A stretch of DNA of 64,000 bases from CAZYJR01 sp964647905 (GCA_964647905.1 CAZYJR010000005.1:62001-126000), one strand, 5' to 3'. Positions 25,468-34,570 are shown, numbered from the stretch's first letter. Numbers and translations are program-made. Notes: generated from the letters alone by a model not told the origin.

Positions 25468-26943
25468 TCAAGCAACAGTAAGTCTCTGATCCACAGAGCC
25501 ATGATCCGCCGCGCCCGGGCTCATCCAGTCAGGGGCGCTCTTGGGGCGCCACTTCTTCCCGTATAGGATGTTGTCCGCGTAAGGGAAGACTTTCCGCGCC
25601 GGGCCGGATCGCTTGAGTATCCAGCGGACCAGCCTGTGAAAGGAGCGGTCCGGGCGGCTGAACGGACAAACGGCCATGCATATGCAGCAGTCGGTCCCCA
25701 CCTTACCCCAGTAGTCGAAGCACTTCTCAGCGTCCAGCTTCCAGCGCCTGATTCCATTGGACTCAGCCTCCGGTCCCCCTGGAATGGCTTTTGACGGACA
25801 AGAATCAGCGCATTTGAGGCACCTCCTGCAAAACTCCCTTGCCCCCAAGTCAATGGGATGATCCGCTTGAAGCGGCATATCGGTCTGCACCGCAAAGAGC
25901 CTCACCCTGGGACCGAACCGGTCGGCGATCAAGTAACCCTGCCTCCCCATCTCACCCAGTCCGGCGTCCACAGCCAAAGGCACCATCAGCAGGTCATAGT
26001 GCCTGTTGTGCTCGGCCACCGCCCGGTACCCGAGCCCGGCGAACCATTGGGCAAGTATGGTGGTGATGTAGGCGCCCTTGGAGTAGTTGACCGCGGATTC
26101 CACCACCGAGGGTGTGTGGGGTGCGGTGGCCACAGCCGGCTCATCCATCTCAGTGGCTATCACCACCGCATACGGCAGGGGTTCGGGGAGCTCTTTTCCC
26201 CAATCCTCCCAATTCTCATAGTATATCTCTCCCCTGTGGGAGTATGCCCAGAGCGGGTCTACCCGGCAGATCCCCACCAGATCAGCCCCCAGGTGCCTTG
26301 CCCATCCCTTGACGATCATGGAGGCCTTCTCAGGCGACAATCGAGCGGCGGTTTGAGCTTGTCCCCGTGCATAGGGCCTGGCCGAGGCCTCCTGGGGGTC
26401 GGCCTTTGCATAAGGCCCGAGGTAAGTGGGCATTTGAAACGCACCGGCAAGCATAGCCAAAAGCGGGCCCGGGGATCCGTCAATGCTCCCCGGCCTGCCC
26501 AGGGGCCCGCCCCTGGCCCTCCTCCGGTCGTCCGCCTCCTTGAGATCGGGCCTCATTTCATTATAATACCTCTCGTATTCCGCCCTCCCCGGCACCAGGC
26601 TTCGATTCCTGGCGAAAACGATGTCCCTCTCGTCAACCCGGTCGATTTGGCCGCGCTCGCCGGCCGCGTAGCCCATAGTTCCGCTGGCTGGTTCTTCCGA
26701 CCTCCGCAAAGGGAGGAGAAAGAACCCTACCGAAGCACTCATGACGACAAGGATTAAGCCCGCCGGCCACAGGATTCCGGGCAGCGTGACAAGCAGCACT
26801 CCCAATATCAGATGAAGGAGCGCCGCCAAAAGTCCGATTCTTGCCGCCCTTCCTGCTCTTTCCATAATGGAGCGATAAGCAAAATATAAAAAAAGTCCTA
26901 TAAGAATACAGTTAAAGACAAATATAAACCAATAGAGAAACAT
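25468..26943 (-). CDS. Membrane-anchored reductive-dehalogenase-like (RdhA family) corrinoid/Fe-S protein
   Basis: This 491-aa protein starts with three predicted transmembrane helices (about residues 2-22, 36-57, 60-79) instead of a Tat signal. After a linker, the RdhA-type catalytic region contains ESAVNYSKGAY and GLGEMGRQGYLIADRFGPRVRL. Two cluster motifs follow: C372-x2-C375-x2-C378-x3-C382 and C408 ... C419-x2-C422-x3-C426. RdhA proteins use a base-off corrinoid and two [4Fe-4S] clusters to remove halogens. The epoxyqueuosine reductase QueG is related, but it lacks the membrane region and differs in length. No separate RdhB anchor gene is seen. A GGAGG site precedes ATG 26943. Confidence 0.8.
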   Translation of the reverse strand: MFLYWFIFVFNCILIGLFLYFAYRSIMERAGRAARIGLLAALLHLILGVLLVTLPGILWPAGLILVVMSASVGFFLLPLRRSEEPASGTMGYAAGERGQIDRVDERDIVFARNRSLVPGRAEYERYYNEMRPDLKEADDRRRARGGPLGRPGSIDGSPGPLLAMLAGAFQMPTYLGPYAKADPQEASARPYARGQAQTAARLSPEKASMIVKGWARHLGADLVGICRVDPLWAYSHRGEIYYENWEDWGKELPEPLPYAVVIATEMDEPAVATAPHTPSVVESAVNYSKGAYITTILAQWFAGLGYRAVAEHNRHYDLLMVPLAVDAGLGEMGRQGYLIADRFGPRVRLFAVQTDMPLQADHPIDLGAREFCRRCLKCADSCPSKAIPGGPEAESNGIRRWKLDAEKCFDYWGKVGTDCCICMAVCPFSRPDRSFHRLVRWILKRSGPARKVFPYADNILYGKKWRPKSAPDWMSPGAADHGSVDQRLTVA

Positions 26944-27040
26944 AATACCTCCCTGCAGGTTTCCGTACTAAAGCTTGACTATGGCCTGGATCCTGATAGC
27001 ATGCACTATCTATCATCATGTCGGAGACGAGCAAGATGAA

Positions 27041-28891
27041 ATGAGTATCCCCTTACCCACCCAATGCACTGAGCAGGACGACGATCGATCCACCCTATCC
27101 GATGTCCGAAGCCAGTTGCTCAACCGAATTCTGGCCATTTTCACCCTGATAGCCCTACCGGCCATCCTGGCGGGAGCGATCCAAGGCATTCACAGGGGCT
27201 GGCTCTTCCTGCCGATCCTGTACGGAGCCGCCTATGCCCCTGTGCCGGTTTGCTACCTACTCAGGCATCGGCTCAATATCCAAGTCCGGATACTGGGAAT
27301 CCTTCTTCCCATGTATCTGGTCGGCGTGGCCGTGCTCTTGAAGCTCGGTCTGAGCGGTGCGGGCATCCCCATCCTGCTCACACTCAGCGTATTGGCCACG
27401 GTGATCCTGGGGCTCGGTCCGGGAATCATTGTTCTCTGCCTCAACCTGGCAACCGTGGGCGTTGTAGGGGCGGCGATCAACGCCCACTGGATCGATTTTG
27501 ACATGGATGTGGTCTATAACTCCATAGACCCAACCGCTTGGATGACCGCTTTCTTTGTCTTTGCCATGCTGAGCGCGGCGGCGGTCCTCATCTCCGGGAT
27601 CGTACAGAGGCACTTGGAGACATCGCTTGAATCCGCCAATTCCAGACAGAAAGCCCTGGAAAGAGAAATTTTAGAGAGGGAGAAGGCTGAAGAAGAGCAA
27701 CGCAAAATGGAGATAAAGCTCAGACAGGCCCAGAAAATGGAGGCCGTGGGAAGGCTTGCAGGGGGCGTGGCCCACGACTTCAACAATATGTTGAGCGTCA
27801 TCCTGGGCCGGGCTGAGGTGGCCCTGATGAGCGTCGACCCTGAAGATGTCCTCTATAACGACCTAAGTGAGATTCATCAGGCCGCGAGCCGCTCGGCTGA
27901 CTTGACCGGCCAGCTCCTGGCGTTTTCCAGAAAGCAGGTGGCCTCTCCCAGCGTGGTAAACCTGAACGAGGCGATCGAGGCCCAATGGAAGATACTGAAG
28001 AGGCTGATAGGTGAGGAAATCGAGATGGAGTTCCATCCAGATCACGAGCTTTGGAACATCCGAATCGATCCCTCACAGCTCGACCAAATCCTGACTAACC
28101 TGACAGTCAACGCCAGGGACGCAATCGCGGGCATAGGGAAGATAACCTTGGAGACATCCAATGTTTTCTTGGATCAGGAATATGCGAGGACCCGTCCCTA
28201 TGTCAGACCCGGGGAATATGTAATGCTGTCTTTCCGTGATACCGGCTCGGGAATGGATCCAGAGACATTGGAACATATATTCGAGCCTTTTTTTACAACA
28301 AAAAAACAAGGAGAAGGCATAGGATTAGGTTTAGCAACCGTATATGGAATTGTAAAACAAAATAATGGAATTATTGAGGCCTTAAGTGATAAAAATATAG
28401 GCACTAATATAACGATATATTTCCCAAGGATTCTCTCAGAGGCAACTGAAAGTATAGAGGAAGGCAACACAGAAATTTATAAAGGAACTGAGACAATTCT
28501 CGTGGTTGAAGATGAAAAACAGGTTTTGGATTTTGTAAGCACCTCATTGAGCGGGTTGGGTTACAATGTTATAATGGCGGCAACACCTAAAGAGGCATTA
28601 GCTATTGTTGAAGGGAATACCCAAGAAATCCATCTAATGTTGACCGATGTCGTAATGCCGGGTATGAACGGGAAAGAGCTGGAGAGCAAAGTAAAGGTTA
28701 AGAGACCAAGTGTAAAGACTCTCTTTATGTCCGGCTATACAGCTAATATTATCGAGGAGCGCGGGGTACTGGAGGATGATGTAAGGTTTGTCCAAAAACC
28801 GTTTTCTTTCACCACGCTTGCCCGAAAGGTACGCCGGGTGCTGGATGACGAGGAACCCTCGTCTCCGGCGCAGCAAGGAGAGACATCATGA
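27041..28891 (+). CDS. Membrane hybrid sensor histidine kinase with receiver domain
   Basis: About 616 aa from ATG 27041; the frame is open from a TTG at 26975, so the start is uncertain. Five or six membrane helices (first 180 residues) are followed by a coiled coil, the H-box GGVAHDFNNMLSVILGR, N-box VNARDAI, G1 DTGSGM and G2 GLGLATVYG. A C-terminal receiver domain carries acidic residues in VVEDE, the phosphoacceptor in LTDVVMPGMNG, and FMSGYT. Between about 28270 and 28790 the GC content falls to near 30 percent in places, while both flanks are near 58 percent. It overlaps the flavoprotein gene by ATGA, so the two are cotranscribed. Confidence 0.88.
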   Translation: MSIPLPTQCTEQDDDRSTLSDVRSQLLNRILAIFTLIALPAILAGAIQGIHRGWLFLPILYGAAYAPVPVCYLLRHRLNIQVRILGILLPMYLVGVAVLLKLGLSGAGIPILLTLSVLATVILGLGPGIIVLCLNLATVGVVGAAINAHWIDFDMDVVYNSIDPTAWMTAFFVFAMLSAAAVLISGIVQRHLETSLESANSRQKALEREILEREKAEEEQRKMEIKLRQAQKMEAVGRLAGGVAHDFNNMLSVILGRAEVALMSVDPEDVLYNDLSEIHQAASRSADLTGQLLAFSRKQVASPSVVNLNEAIEAQWKILKRLIGEEIEMEFHPDHELWNIRIDPSQLDQILTNLTVNARDAIAGIGKITLETSNVFLDQEYARTRPYVRPGEYVMLSFRDTGSGMDPETLEHIFEPFFTTKKQGEGIGLGLATVYGIVKQNNGIIEALSDKNIGTNITIYFPRILSEATESIEEGNTEIYKGTETILVVEDEKQVLDFVSTSLSGLGYNVIMAATPKEALAIVEGNTQEIHLMLTDVVMPGMNGKELESKVKVKRPSVKTLFMSGYTANIIEERGVLEDDVRFVQKPFSFTTLARKVRRVLDDEEPSSPAQQGETS

Positions 28892-30069
28892 CCGAATACC
28901 TGATAGTGGGAAGCGGTGTTGCCGGGGCCACGGCCGCGGAGCATATCCGTAAGCATGACGACCAGGGCCTCATCACCATGGTCACTGACGAGGACCTACC
29001 CTTCTACCGGCGCATCCAACTCAACGAACTCATCTCCGGGGAAAAGTCAGAGGATGACCTGGTGGTCAAAGACAAGGGCTGGTATCAAGAGCAAGGCATA
29101 CGGCTCGAGTTGAAAACCCGGATCGCCGGGGGAGATGCGGAAAAGCGCACCCTGGCATCCGAGGGCGGAAAGACCTACGAATTTGATAAACTCTTGCTGG
29201 CAACGGGCAGCCACTCTTTCGTCCCCCCCATAAGAGGGGCTGACAAGCCGGGCGTCTTCACCCTTCGAAGCGTTGCCGATGCAAGGGCCATCAAGGCCTA
29301 TGCGGAAAAGGTGGACGAGGTGGTGCTGATCGGCGGCGGGCTCTTGGGTCTCGAGGCCGGCCATGCACTCCGCAAGCTCGGCAAGGGAGTCACCGTAGTG
29401 GAGTTCTTCCCCAGGCTGCTTCCAAGGCAATTGGACGAGGAGGGTGCAAAGCGACTTCAGGCCCTTCTGGAGGACATGGGCTTCGTCTTCCGGCTGGGAG
29501 CAAAGACGGAAGAGATAACAGGGGGTGATTCCGCAGCCGGCGTGAGGCTGGAAGGAGGCGGGCACCTGGATGCCGGCATGGTCCTGATCTCGGCCGGAGT
29601 CCGCCCCAACCTGGAGCTCGCCCGCGCCCTGGGTCTGGAAACCGACAAGGGAGTCAAGGTCAATGAGCGACTCCAATCGAGCAGGCCCGAGGTCTTTGCA
29701 GCAGGGGACTTGGTGGAGTGGAAAGGCATGCCTTACGGGATCTGGCCTGCGGCAATGGAGCAGGGAAGGATAGCGGGCGCCAACATGGCGGGAGGAGAGG
29801 CGACCTATGAGGGCACAACCATGGCCAACACCCTCAAGGTGGTTGGAATCGACCTGGCCTCTGCAGGGGAGATCGACGCCGAAGGCGGACACGAATCCAG
29901 GACGCTCCAGACCGACAAGGTCTACAAGAAGGTCGTATTCAAGGACAACCGGATCATCGGCTGCATCATGCTTGGTGATATCAAGGGGTTCAACCGTATT
30001 ACGAGGGCAATGAAGGAAGACGAAGACATCTCCGGCATGATGGACCGAATCCTCGGGGTCGGGTCTTAA
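28888..30069 (+). CDS. NAD(P)H-dependent FAD oxidoreductase (rubredoxin/nitrite reductase-like)
   Basis: This 393-aa protein has two Rossmann folds: FAD motif IVGSGVAGATAAEHI (residues 5-19) and NAD motif VVLIGGGLLGLEAGHAL (about 146-162), plus the FAD-closing motif VFAAGDLVEW. It resembles NADH:rubredoxin oxidoreductases and the flavin domain of NirB, which pass electrons to small redox proteins. It overlaps the hybrid kinase gene. Its last codons (GVGS, then stop) lie within the palindromic repeat at 30055, which therefore supplies the end of the protein. Confidence 0.85.
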   Translation: MTEYLIVGSGVAGATAAEHIRKHDDQGLITMVTDEDLPFYRRIQLNELISGEKSEDDLVVKDKGWYQEQGIRLELKTRIAGGDAEKRTLASEGGKTYEFDKLLLATGSHSFVPPIRGADKPGVFTLRSVADARAIKAYAEKVDEVVLIGGGLLGLEAGHALRKLGKGVTVVEFFPRLLPRQLDEEGAKRLQALLEDMGFVFRLGAKTEEITGGDSAAGVRLEGGGHLDAGMVLISAGVRPNLELARALGLETDKGVKVNERLQSSRPEVFAAGDLVEWKGMPYGIWPAAMEQGRIAGANMAGGEATYEGTTMANTLKVVGIDLASAGEIDAEGGHESRTLQTDKVYKKVVFKDNRIIGCIMLGDIKGFNRITRAMKEDEDISGMMDRILGVGS

Positions 30070-30115
30070 ATATTAATTATTCTCCGGGAATAATTAATAT
30101 TTAAGACCCGACCCC
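30055..30115. repeat. Perfect 28-bp palindromic repeat, copy 1
   Basis: Left arm 30055-30082 and right arm 30088-30115 are exact reverse complements with a 5-base loop. Each arm begins with the core GGGGTCGGGTCTT and continues with AT-rich sequence. It sits between convergent genes and overlaps the 3' end of the upstream one. A second copy is at 37676-37740. The layout resembles REP/BIME-type or RAYT-mobilised palindromes; no transposase is in the window. It lacks a T-run but could still stall transcription from both sides. Confidence 0.9.
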
Positions 30116-30120
30116 GATTC

Positions 30121-30993
30121 TCAGGAGAGGTTGTGGGCCGCGGCCCACTCCGCCACCTCGATGGGGGATCCCAGTATGGTGGCGCCGGCCGCCTTCAAGG
30201 CGGCGTGTTTGGCATCCACAGTGCCGCTCGATCCCCGGACGATGGCCCCGGCGTGGCCCATGCGCTTGCCCGGAGGAGAGAACTTGCCCGCTATATAGGC
30301 TGCTACCGGCTTTTTCATGCCTTCCTTTATGTAGTCGGCCGCCTTCTCCTCCTGTTCTCCGCCCACCTCTCCCACGATGATCACCGCGTCCGTGTCCTCG
30401 TCTTCCTCGAACAGCCGGAGTATGTCCGGCAGGTTGGTGAGGACCACCGGGTCGGCGCCCATGCCCACCACCGTGCTCTGACCAACGCTGCTCTCGGAAA
30501 GGATGCCTGCGAATTCATAGGACAAGGTCCCGCTCCGGCTTATTACGCCCACCCGCCCGGGCGCGAACATGGCCGCGGGCATGATGCCCATCTTTCCCAC
30601 GCCGGGAACCAAGATCCCCGGGGTGGTGGGCCCGAGCGCGAACGTGCCGCGCTCTCTTGCATAGGCCCGCATGCGCATTACGTCATGGACCGGTACATGC
30701 TCAGGGACCACCACGATTAGCTCCACCCCGGCGTCCACGGTCTCGAAAAAGGCATCCATGGTAAAGGCCGCGGGCACGAAAAATACCGAGGCATCGGCGC
30801 CCGTCTCCCTGACCGCCTCTTCCACACTGTCAAAGACTGGCAGTCCTTCCACGGTGGCCCCGCCCTTCCCCGGCGTCACACCGCCGACCACATTGGTGTG
30901 GTAGGCAAGCATCCACTTGCTCTGGCCGCTGCCGATCCTCCCTGTTATTCCCTGGACTATCACCCTTGTATCCTGATTCAAAAGCACGCTCAT
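30121..30993 (-). CDS. sucD: Succinate-CoA ligase, alpha subunit
   Basis: This 290-aa protein binds CoA in its N-terminal Rossmann domain and carries the phosphohistidine in GHAGAIVRG near residue 248. It also has the glycine-rich TVVGMGADP segment. It joins SucC to interconvert succinyl-CoA with succinate plus a nucleoside triphosphate. Other ADP-forming acyl-CoA synthetases share this architecture, so the substrate may be a different C4 or C5 acid. The stop lies five bases from palindromic repeat copy 1. Confidence 0.93.
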   Translation of the reverse strand: MSVLLNQDTRVIVQGITGRIGSGQSKWMLAYHTNVVGGVTPGKGGATVEGLPVFDSVEEAVRETGADASVFFVPAAFTMDAFFETVDAGVELIVVVPEHVPVHDVMRMRAYARERGTFALGPTTPGILVPGVGKMGIMPAAMFAPGRVGVISRSGTLSYEFAGILSESSVGQSTVVGMGADPVVLTNLPDILRLFEEDEDTDAVIIVGEVGGEQEEKAADYIKEGMKKPVAAYIAGKFSPPGKRMGHAGAIVRGSSGTVDAKHAALKAAGATILGSPIEVAEWAAAHNLS

Positions 30994-31038
30994 AAAATAC
31001 CTCTCATTGTCCGGTATATTTTCCGCCGCATCCGTTCA

Positions 31039-32175
31039 TCAGCCGCCCACGATCTCGAAGAGGCGCTCAACCGCCTTTTCAGTGGCCGCCTCGGTCACCA
31101 CGTGAACCCCGCCGGAGCGGAATATCTCCCAGGTCTCTTCCTGCAGGTTGCCGAGGGCCTTGGCTACCACCGGGATGTCCAGCCCGTGCTCTTCCATATA
31201 CCGGATCACCCCCTTGGCTCCCTCGTGAATGGGGTTGATCCCTCCGTAGATGTTGATGAATATCCCCCGCAGGCCCTTCTTCATCATCAGGAGCTCCATG
31301 CACTGGTAGAGGAGCTTTTCCGTGATTCCCCCGCCGGTCTCCAGAAAGTTGGCGGGTTTCATGCGGCGGCCGATGATGTCCATGCTGGCCATGCCCAGGC
31401 CGGCGCCGGAGCTTATAAGACCGATATCGCCGTCGAGATCCACGTAAGTGACCCCGATCTCCTGGCCCTTGCGCTCGATGGCGTTCTCGAACCGGCTCAG
31501 CCTGTCGGGGGCTCCGGCTCCCAGCCTGGGGACCGCAGAGTTGTCTATCTCCAGGACCGCGTCAACCGTGGCGACCCCGCCTTGTTCCAGCACCACCAGT
31601 GGGTTTATCTCGGCTATAAGGGCCTCATGGCGGGTGAACGCCCGGTAGAGCTTCACCATGACGTCAGCGCACGCCACCATGAGCTTTCCGGAGATCCCCA
31701 CCTTTCTCAAGAGATCCCTTGCCTGATAAGGATAGAAAGGGGCCCCGGGATCGACCTTGACCGAGGCGATCTTCTGCGGGCTCTTCCTCGCGGTCTCCTC
31801 GATGTTGACCCCGCCCTCGGTGCTCGCCACGATCACCGGCCTGCCTTCATAGCCGTCCAGGGTGATGCCCAGGTAGAGCTCCCTGGAGACATCCACCTTC
31901 CGGCAGACCATAACCTTGCGAACAGGGAGGCCCTTGATCTTGCTCCCCAGGAGCTCATCCGCCTGCTCGGCCACTTCCTCCGGAGAACCCGCACTCCGAA
32001 TGCCGCCTGCGAGCCCCCGCCCGCCGACCAGCACCTGGGCCTTTACCAATACCGGGTAACCCAGGTCCTCGGCTATCTCCAGCGCCTCCTCCGTGGTAGC
32101 CGCAACACCCCGCTTGGGAACCGCTATGCCGGCCTTCTCGAATAAATCCGCAGCCTCATGCTCATGAAGTCTCAT
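31039..32175 (-). CDS. sucC: Succinate-CoA ligase, beta subunit
   Basis: This 378-aa ATP-grasp subunit begins MRLHEHEAADLFEKAGI and contains the VLVKAQVLVGGRG nucleotide-binding segment and a C-terminal flavodoxin-like domain (ETGGGITEKLL, INIYGGINP). It partners with SucD 45 bases downstream. It is divergent from a GntR-type regulator gene. Confidence 0.93.
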   Translation of the reverse strand: MRLHEHEAADLFEKAGIAVPKRGVAATTEEALEIAEDLGYPVLVKAQVLVGGRGLAGGIRSAGSPEEVAEQADELLGSKIKGLPVRKVMVCRKVDVSRELYLGITLDGYEGRPVIVASTEGGVNIEETARKSPQKIASVKVDPGAPFYPYQARDLLRKVGISGKLMVACADVMVKLYRAFTRHEALIAEINPLVVLEQGGVATVDAVLEIDNSAVPRLGAGAPDRLSRFENAIERKGQEIGVTYVDLDGDIGLISSGAGLGMASMDIIGRRMKPANFLETGGGITEKLLYQCMELLMMKKGLRGIFINIYGGINPIHEGAKGVIRYMEEHGLDIPVVAKALGNLQEETWEIFRSGGVHVVTEAATEKAVERLFEIVGG

Positions 32176-32251
32176 AGTATGCCCTTCCCTTCCTCATCAA
32201 TGGTTTCCCGCTCCACCGACCCTCGACTCATCGCTCCGGGTCAGAAAGCGC

Positions 32252-32280
32252 TTGACAAACGCCTTATACTAGTAATTAAT
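32252..32280 (+). promoter_or_regulatory. Candidate promoter for the GntR-type regulator
   Basis: A consensus TTGACA (32252-32257), 17-base spacer and ATTAAT (32275-32280, 4/6) lie between divergent sucC and the regulator. AT-rich repeats follow (TTAATTTAATT, about 32296-32306), a possible operator region. Confidence 0.5.
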
Positions 32281-32341
32281 GATCGAATCAAGGATTTAAT
32301 TTAATTTCTAATTGAAAGCAGGCTCCCGCGGGGTGGGAGAA

Positions 32342-33043
32342 ATGGGTAAACGCCCGTCCAGACAGGCCTTGGAGGCACAGCATGATCACGCCTACAAGGC
32401 TCACCAGGGCATCCGGCGGATGCTCTACCGAAAAGAGCTGGTGCCCGGGCAAAAGCTCTTCTGCCGCGATCTTGCCGAGCGCTTCGGAATGAGCCTCACA
32501 CCGGTGATCCAGGCCCTGAAGTATATGGAGTTCCAGGGGTTTGTGCGTCACGAGCCCAATCGCGGCTACTTCATGACCCCTTTTGATCTGGCGGAGGTCG
32601 AAGAAATCTACGAGCTCCGCGAGCTCTTGGAGCCCTCCCTGGTCCGGCACAGCGGCCGAAACCTGGACGAAGAGGGTGCGAAACGGCTCAAGGCGGCCCT
32701 GGAAGCGCACCTCTCAGCAGAACGGGAGGTGTATCTCCAGGAGAGGCTCTTCAAGAACCTGGAGTTCCATTTGACCCTGGCTTCCCTCTCCCGCAAGAAG
32801 ACCCAGGTCCGGGTCTTGGAGAACCTCTTTGATCTCTTGATACTCAAGTACGGCGGCAATCAAGGGAATGTGGAATCCATGGATCTGTCCGACAACGAAC
32901 ACAAGCGCATCTACGACTCCCTGATCAACGGGGATGTGCGCGGGGCCAGGAAGACCCTTGCCGGGCATGTGACGCATGTCAAGAAGCAGGTCCTCAGCAG
33001 GCTGAAGCGCATGATGGAAGAGAGGGAGGCCTCTATGTTGTGA
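32342..33043 (+). CDS. GntR-family (FadR/FCD subgroup) transcriptional regulator
   Basis: About 233 aa from ATG 32342 (a TTG at 32312 is an alternative start). An N-terminal winged helix (LFCRDLAERFGMSLTPVIQALKYME, FVRHEPNRGYFM) is followed by an all-helical FCD ligand-binding domain. These regulators sense small organic acids and usually repress adjacent catabolic genes. It sits divergent from sucCD and immediately before the abfD-like gene, so either or both are likely targets. Confidence 0.87.
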   Translation: MGKRPSRQALEAQHDHAYKAHQGIRRMLYRKELVPGQKLFCRDLAERFGMSLTPVIQALKYMEFQGFVRHEPNRGYFMTPFDLAEVEEIYELRELLEPSLVRHSGRNLDEEGAKRLKAALEAHLSAEREVYLQERLFKNLEFHLTLASLSRKKTQVRVLENLFDLLILKYGGNQGNVESMDLSDNEHKRIYDSLINGDVRGARKTLAGHVTHVKKQVLSRLKRMMEEREASML

Positions 33044-33133
33044 GACAGTCAATGGAGGATTTGCATCGTGAAATGAGCCTTCCCCCGGGAGGGCCGATAT
33101 TGAGTACCCAATCCTGAAACGGAGGTTGAAGAC

Positions 33134-34570
33134 ATGGGACTGAAGACGAAAGCGGAATACCTCGAGTCACTGAGGGCCATGAACCCCACCGCCTACATGT
33201 TGGGAGAGAAGATAACTAACATCTTGGACAATCCGCGGCTGAGGGCGGGCATAGAGGCTACCGCCGCCACTTACGAGGTGGCGGAAATGGACGAGTACCG
33301 GGATCTGGTGGTCACCCAAAGCCCTCTGATAAACGAACCGGTCAACCGCTTCACCCTGCCCCCGTCGTCCATCGAGGACCTGGTGGCAAGGGTCAAGCTG
33401 AACCGCAAGATGGGGAGATACGTGGGGACCTGCCATCAGCGTTGTACAGGGCTCGACTGCCTCTCCACGCTCGCCATAGTCACCTATGACATAGACCAAA
33501 AGTACGGCACCCGTTACCATGACAACTTCACCGGGTTCCTCGAGCACATGCAGAAGAACGATCTAACGGGCAACGCCGGGGTCACGGACATGAAGGGGGA
33601 CCGCTCGATCGCGCCCCACTCCCAGAGCGACAAGGACATGTACCTCCACGTGGTGGAGAAGCGCGATGACGGCATCGTGGTCCGGGGCGCAAAGGCCCAT
33701 CAGACCGGATCCCTTTCTTCCCACGAGATCATCGTGCTCCCCACGCGGGCCATGCGGGAAGGAGACGAGGAGTATGCGGTTGCCTTTGCGGTTCCCGCAG
33801 ACACGCCGGGCCTGATCCATGTGGTGGGGCGATCGACCCTGGACAAGAGGGAGATCGAGGGCTGCGACATAGGCAATGTCTGCTACTCCAAGTACTGCCC
33901 CACCTTGATCTTCGACGACGTGTTCGTACCCTGGGAGCGGGTGTTCATGTGCGGGGAGACGGACTTCGCAGTGGACATGGTGGTCAAGTTCTCCTCTTTC
34001 CACAGGCAGAGCCACGGGGGGTGCAAGTCCGGGAAGATCGACTGCATGATCGGCGCGGCCCTCGCCATGATGGAGTACAACGGCACGGCCAAGGCGGGCC
34101 ACCACAAACAGAAGGTGATAGACATGATACACCGGGCCGAGACCCTTTACGGGTGCTGCCTGGCCTCTTCCTACGAGGGCGGGACGCAGCCCTCGGGGAC
34201 CTACTTCATTGACACGGTCCTGTCCAACGCCTCCAAGATCCACGAGGGCAAGGAGATGGCCGAGGCCACCCGGCTGATGATAGACGTCTCAGGCGGCTTT
34301 GTGGCCGACCTGCCTTCGGACAAGGATTTTGAGAACCCGGAAATCGGCGGGCTCCTGAAGAAGTATCTGAAGGGAGCGGAAGGGGTGCCGGTGGAAAACC
34401 GGATCAAGATGTTCCGTCTGGTTGAAAAGATGGCCCTGGAGAGCGCTGATACCATCTCCGACATCCACGGCGGCGGATCTCCCGAGGCCCATAGGGTGAC
34501 CATCTTCCGCGAGAGCAACCTGGATGAAAAGAAAAAGGCCGCGAAACGGCTGGCCGGAATAGAGGACTGA
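33134..34570 (+). CDS. abfD: 4-hydroxybutyryl-CoA dehydratase / vinylacetyl-CoA isomerase
   Basis: This 478-aa member of the 4-hydroxyphenylacetate 3-monooxygenase fold group is assigned to AbfD because all four [4Fe-4S] ligands are present with the right spacing: C100, C104, H290 and C297, corresponding to C99, C103, H292 and C299 in Clostridium aminobutyricum. AbfD dehydrates 4-hydroxybutyryl-CoA to crotonyl-CoA by a radical mechanism and is oxygen-sensitive. True HpaB monooxygenases lack these ligands. It has an excellent ribosome-binding site (GGAGGTTGAAG). It is followed by a GlpA-like gene after five bases. Confidence 0.88.
   Translation: MGLKTKAEYLESLRAMNPTAYMLGEKITNILDNPRLRAGIEATAATYEVAEMDEYRDLVVTQSPLINEPVNRFTLPPSSIEDLVARVKLNRKMGRYVGTCHQRCTGLDCLSTLAIVTYDIDQKYGTRYHDNFTGFLEHMQKNDLTGNAGVTDMKGDRSIAPHSQSDKDMYLHVVEKRDDGIVVRGAKAHQTGSLSSHEIIVLPTRAMREGDEEYAVAFAVPADTPGLIHVVGRSTLDKREIEGCDIGNVCYSKYCPTLIFDDVFVPWERVFMCGETDFAVDMVVKFSSFHRQSHGGCKSGKIDCMIGAALAMMEYNGTAKAGHHKQKVIDMIHRAETLYGCCLASSYEGGTQPSGTYFIDTVLSNASKIHEGKEMAEATRLMIDVSGGFVADLPSDKDFENPEIGGLLKKYLKGAEGVPVENRIKMFRLVEKMALESADTISDIHGGGSPEAHRVTIFRESNLDEKKKAAKRLAGIED

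Noticed and set aside
30055..30115. Palindromic repeats as ordinary intrinsic terminators
   Set aside because: Neither copy is followed by a T-run, and the arms are far longer and more perfect than a terminator needs. A repeat-element explanation fits better, though they may still stop transcription.
33134..34570. Annotation as a 4-hydroxyphenylacetate 3-monooxygenase (HpaB)
   Set aside because: The four [4Fe-4S] ligands of AbfD are all present with the expected spacing, which monooxygenases lack.
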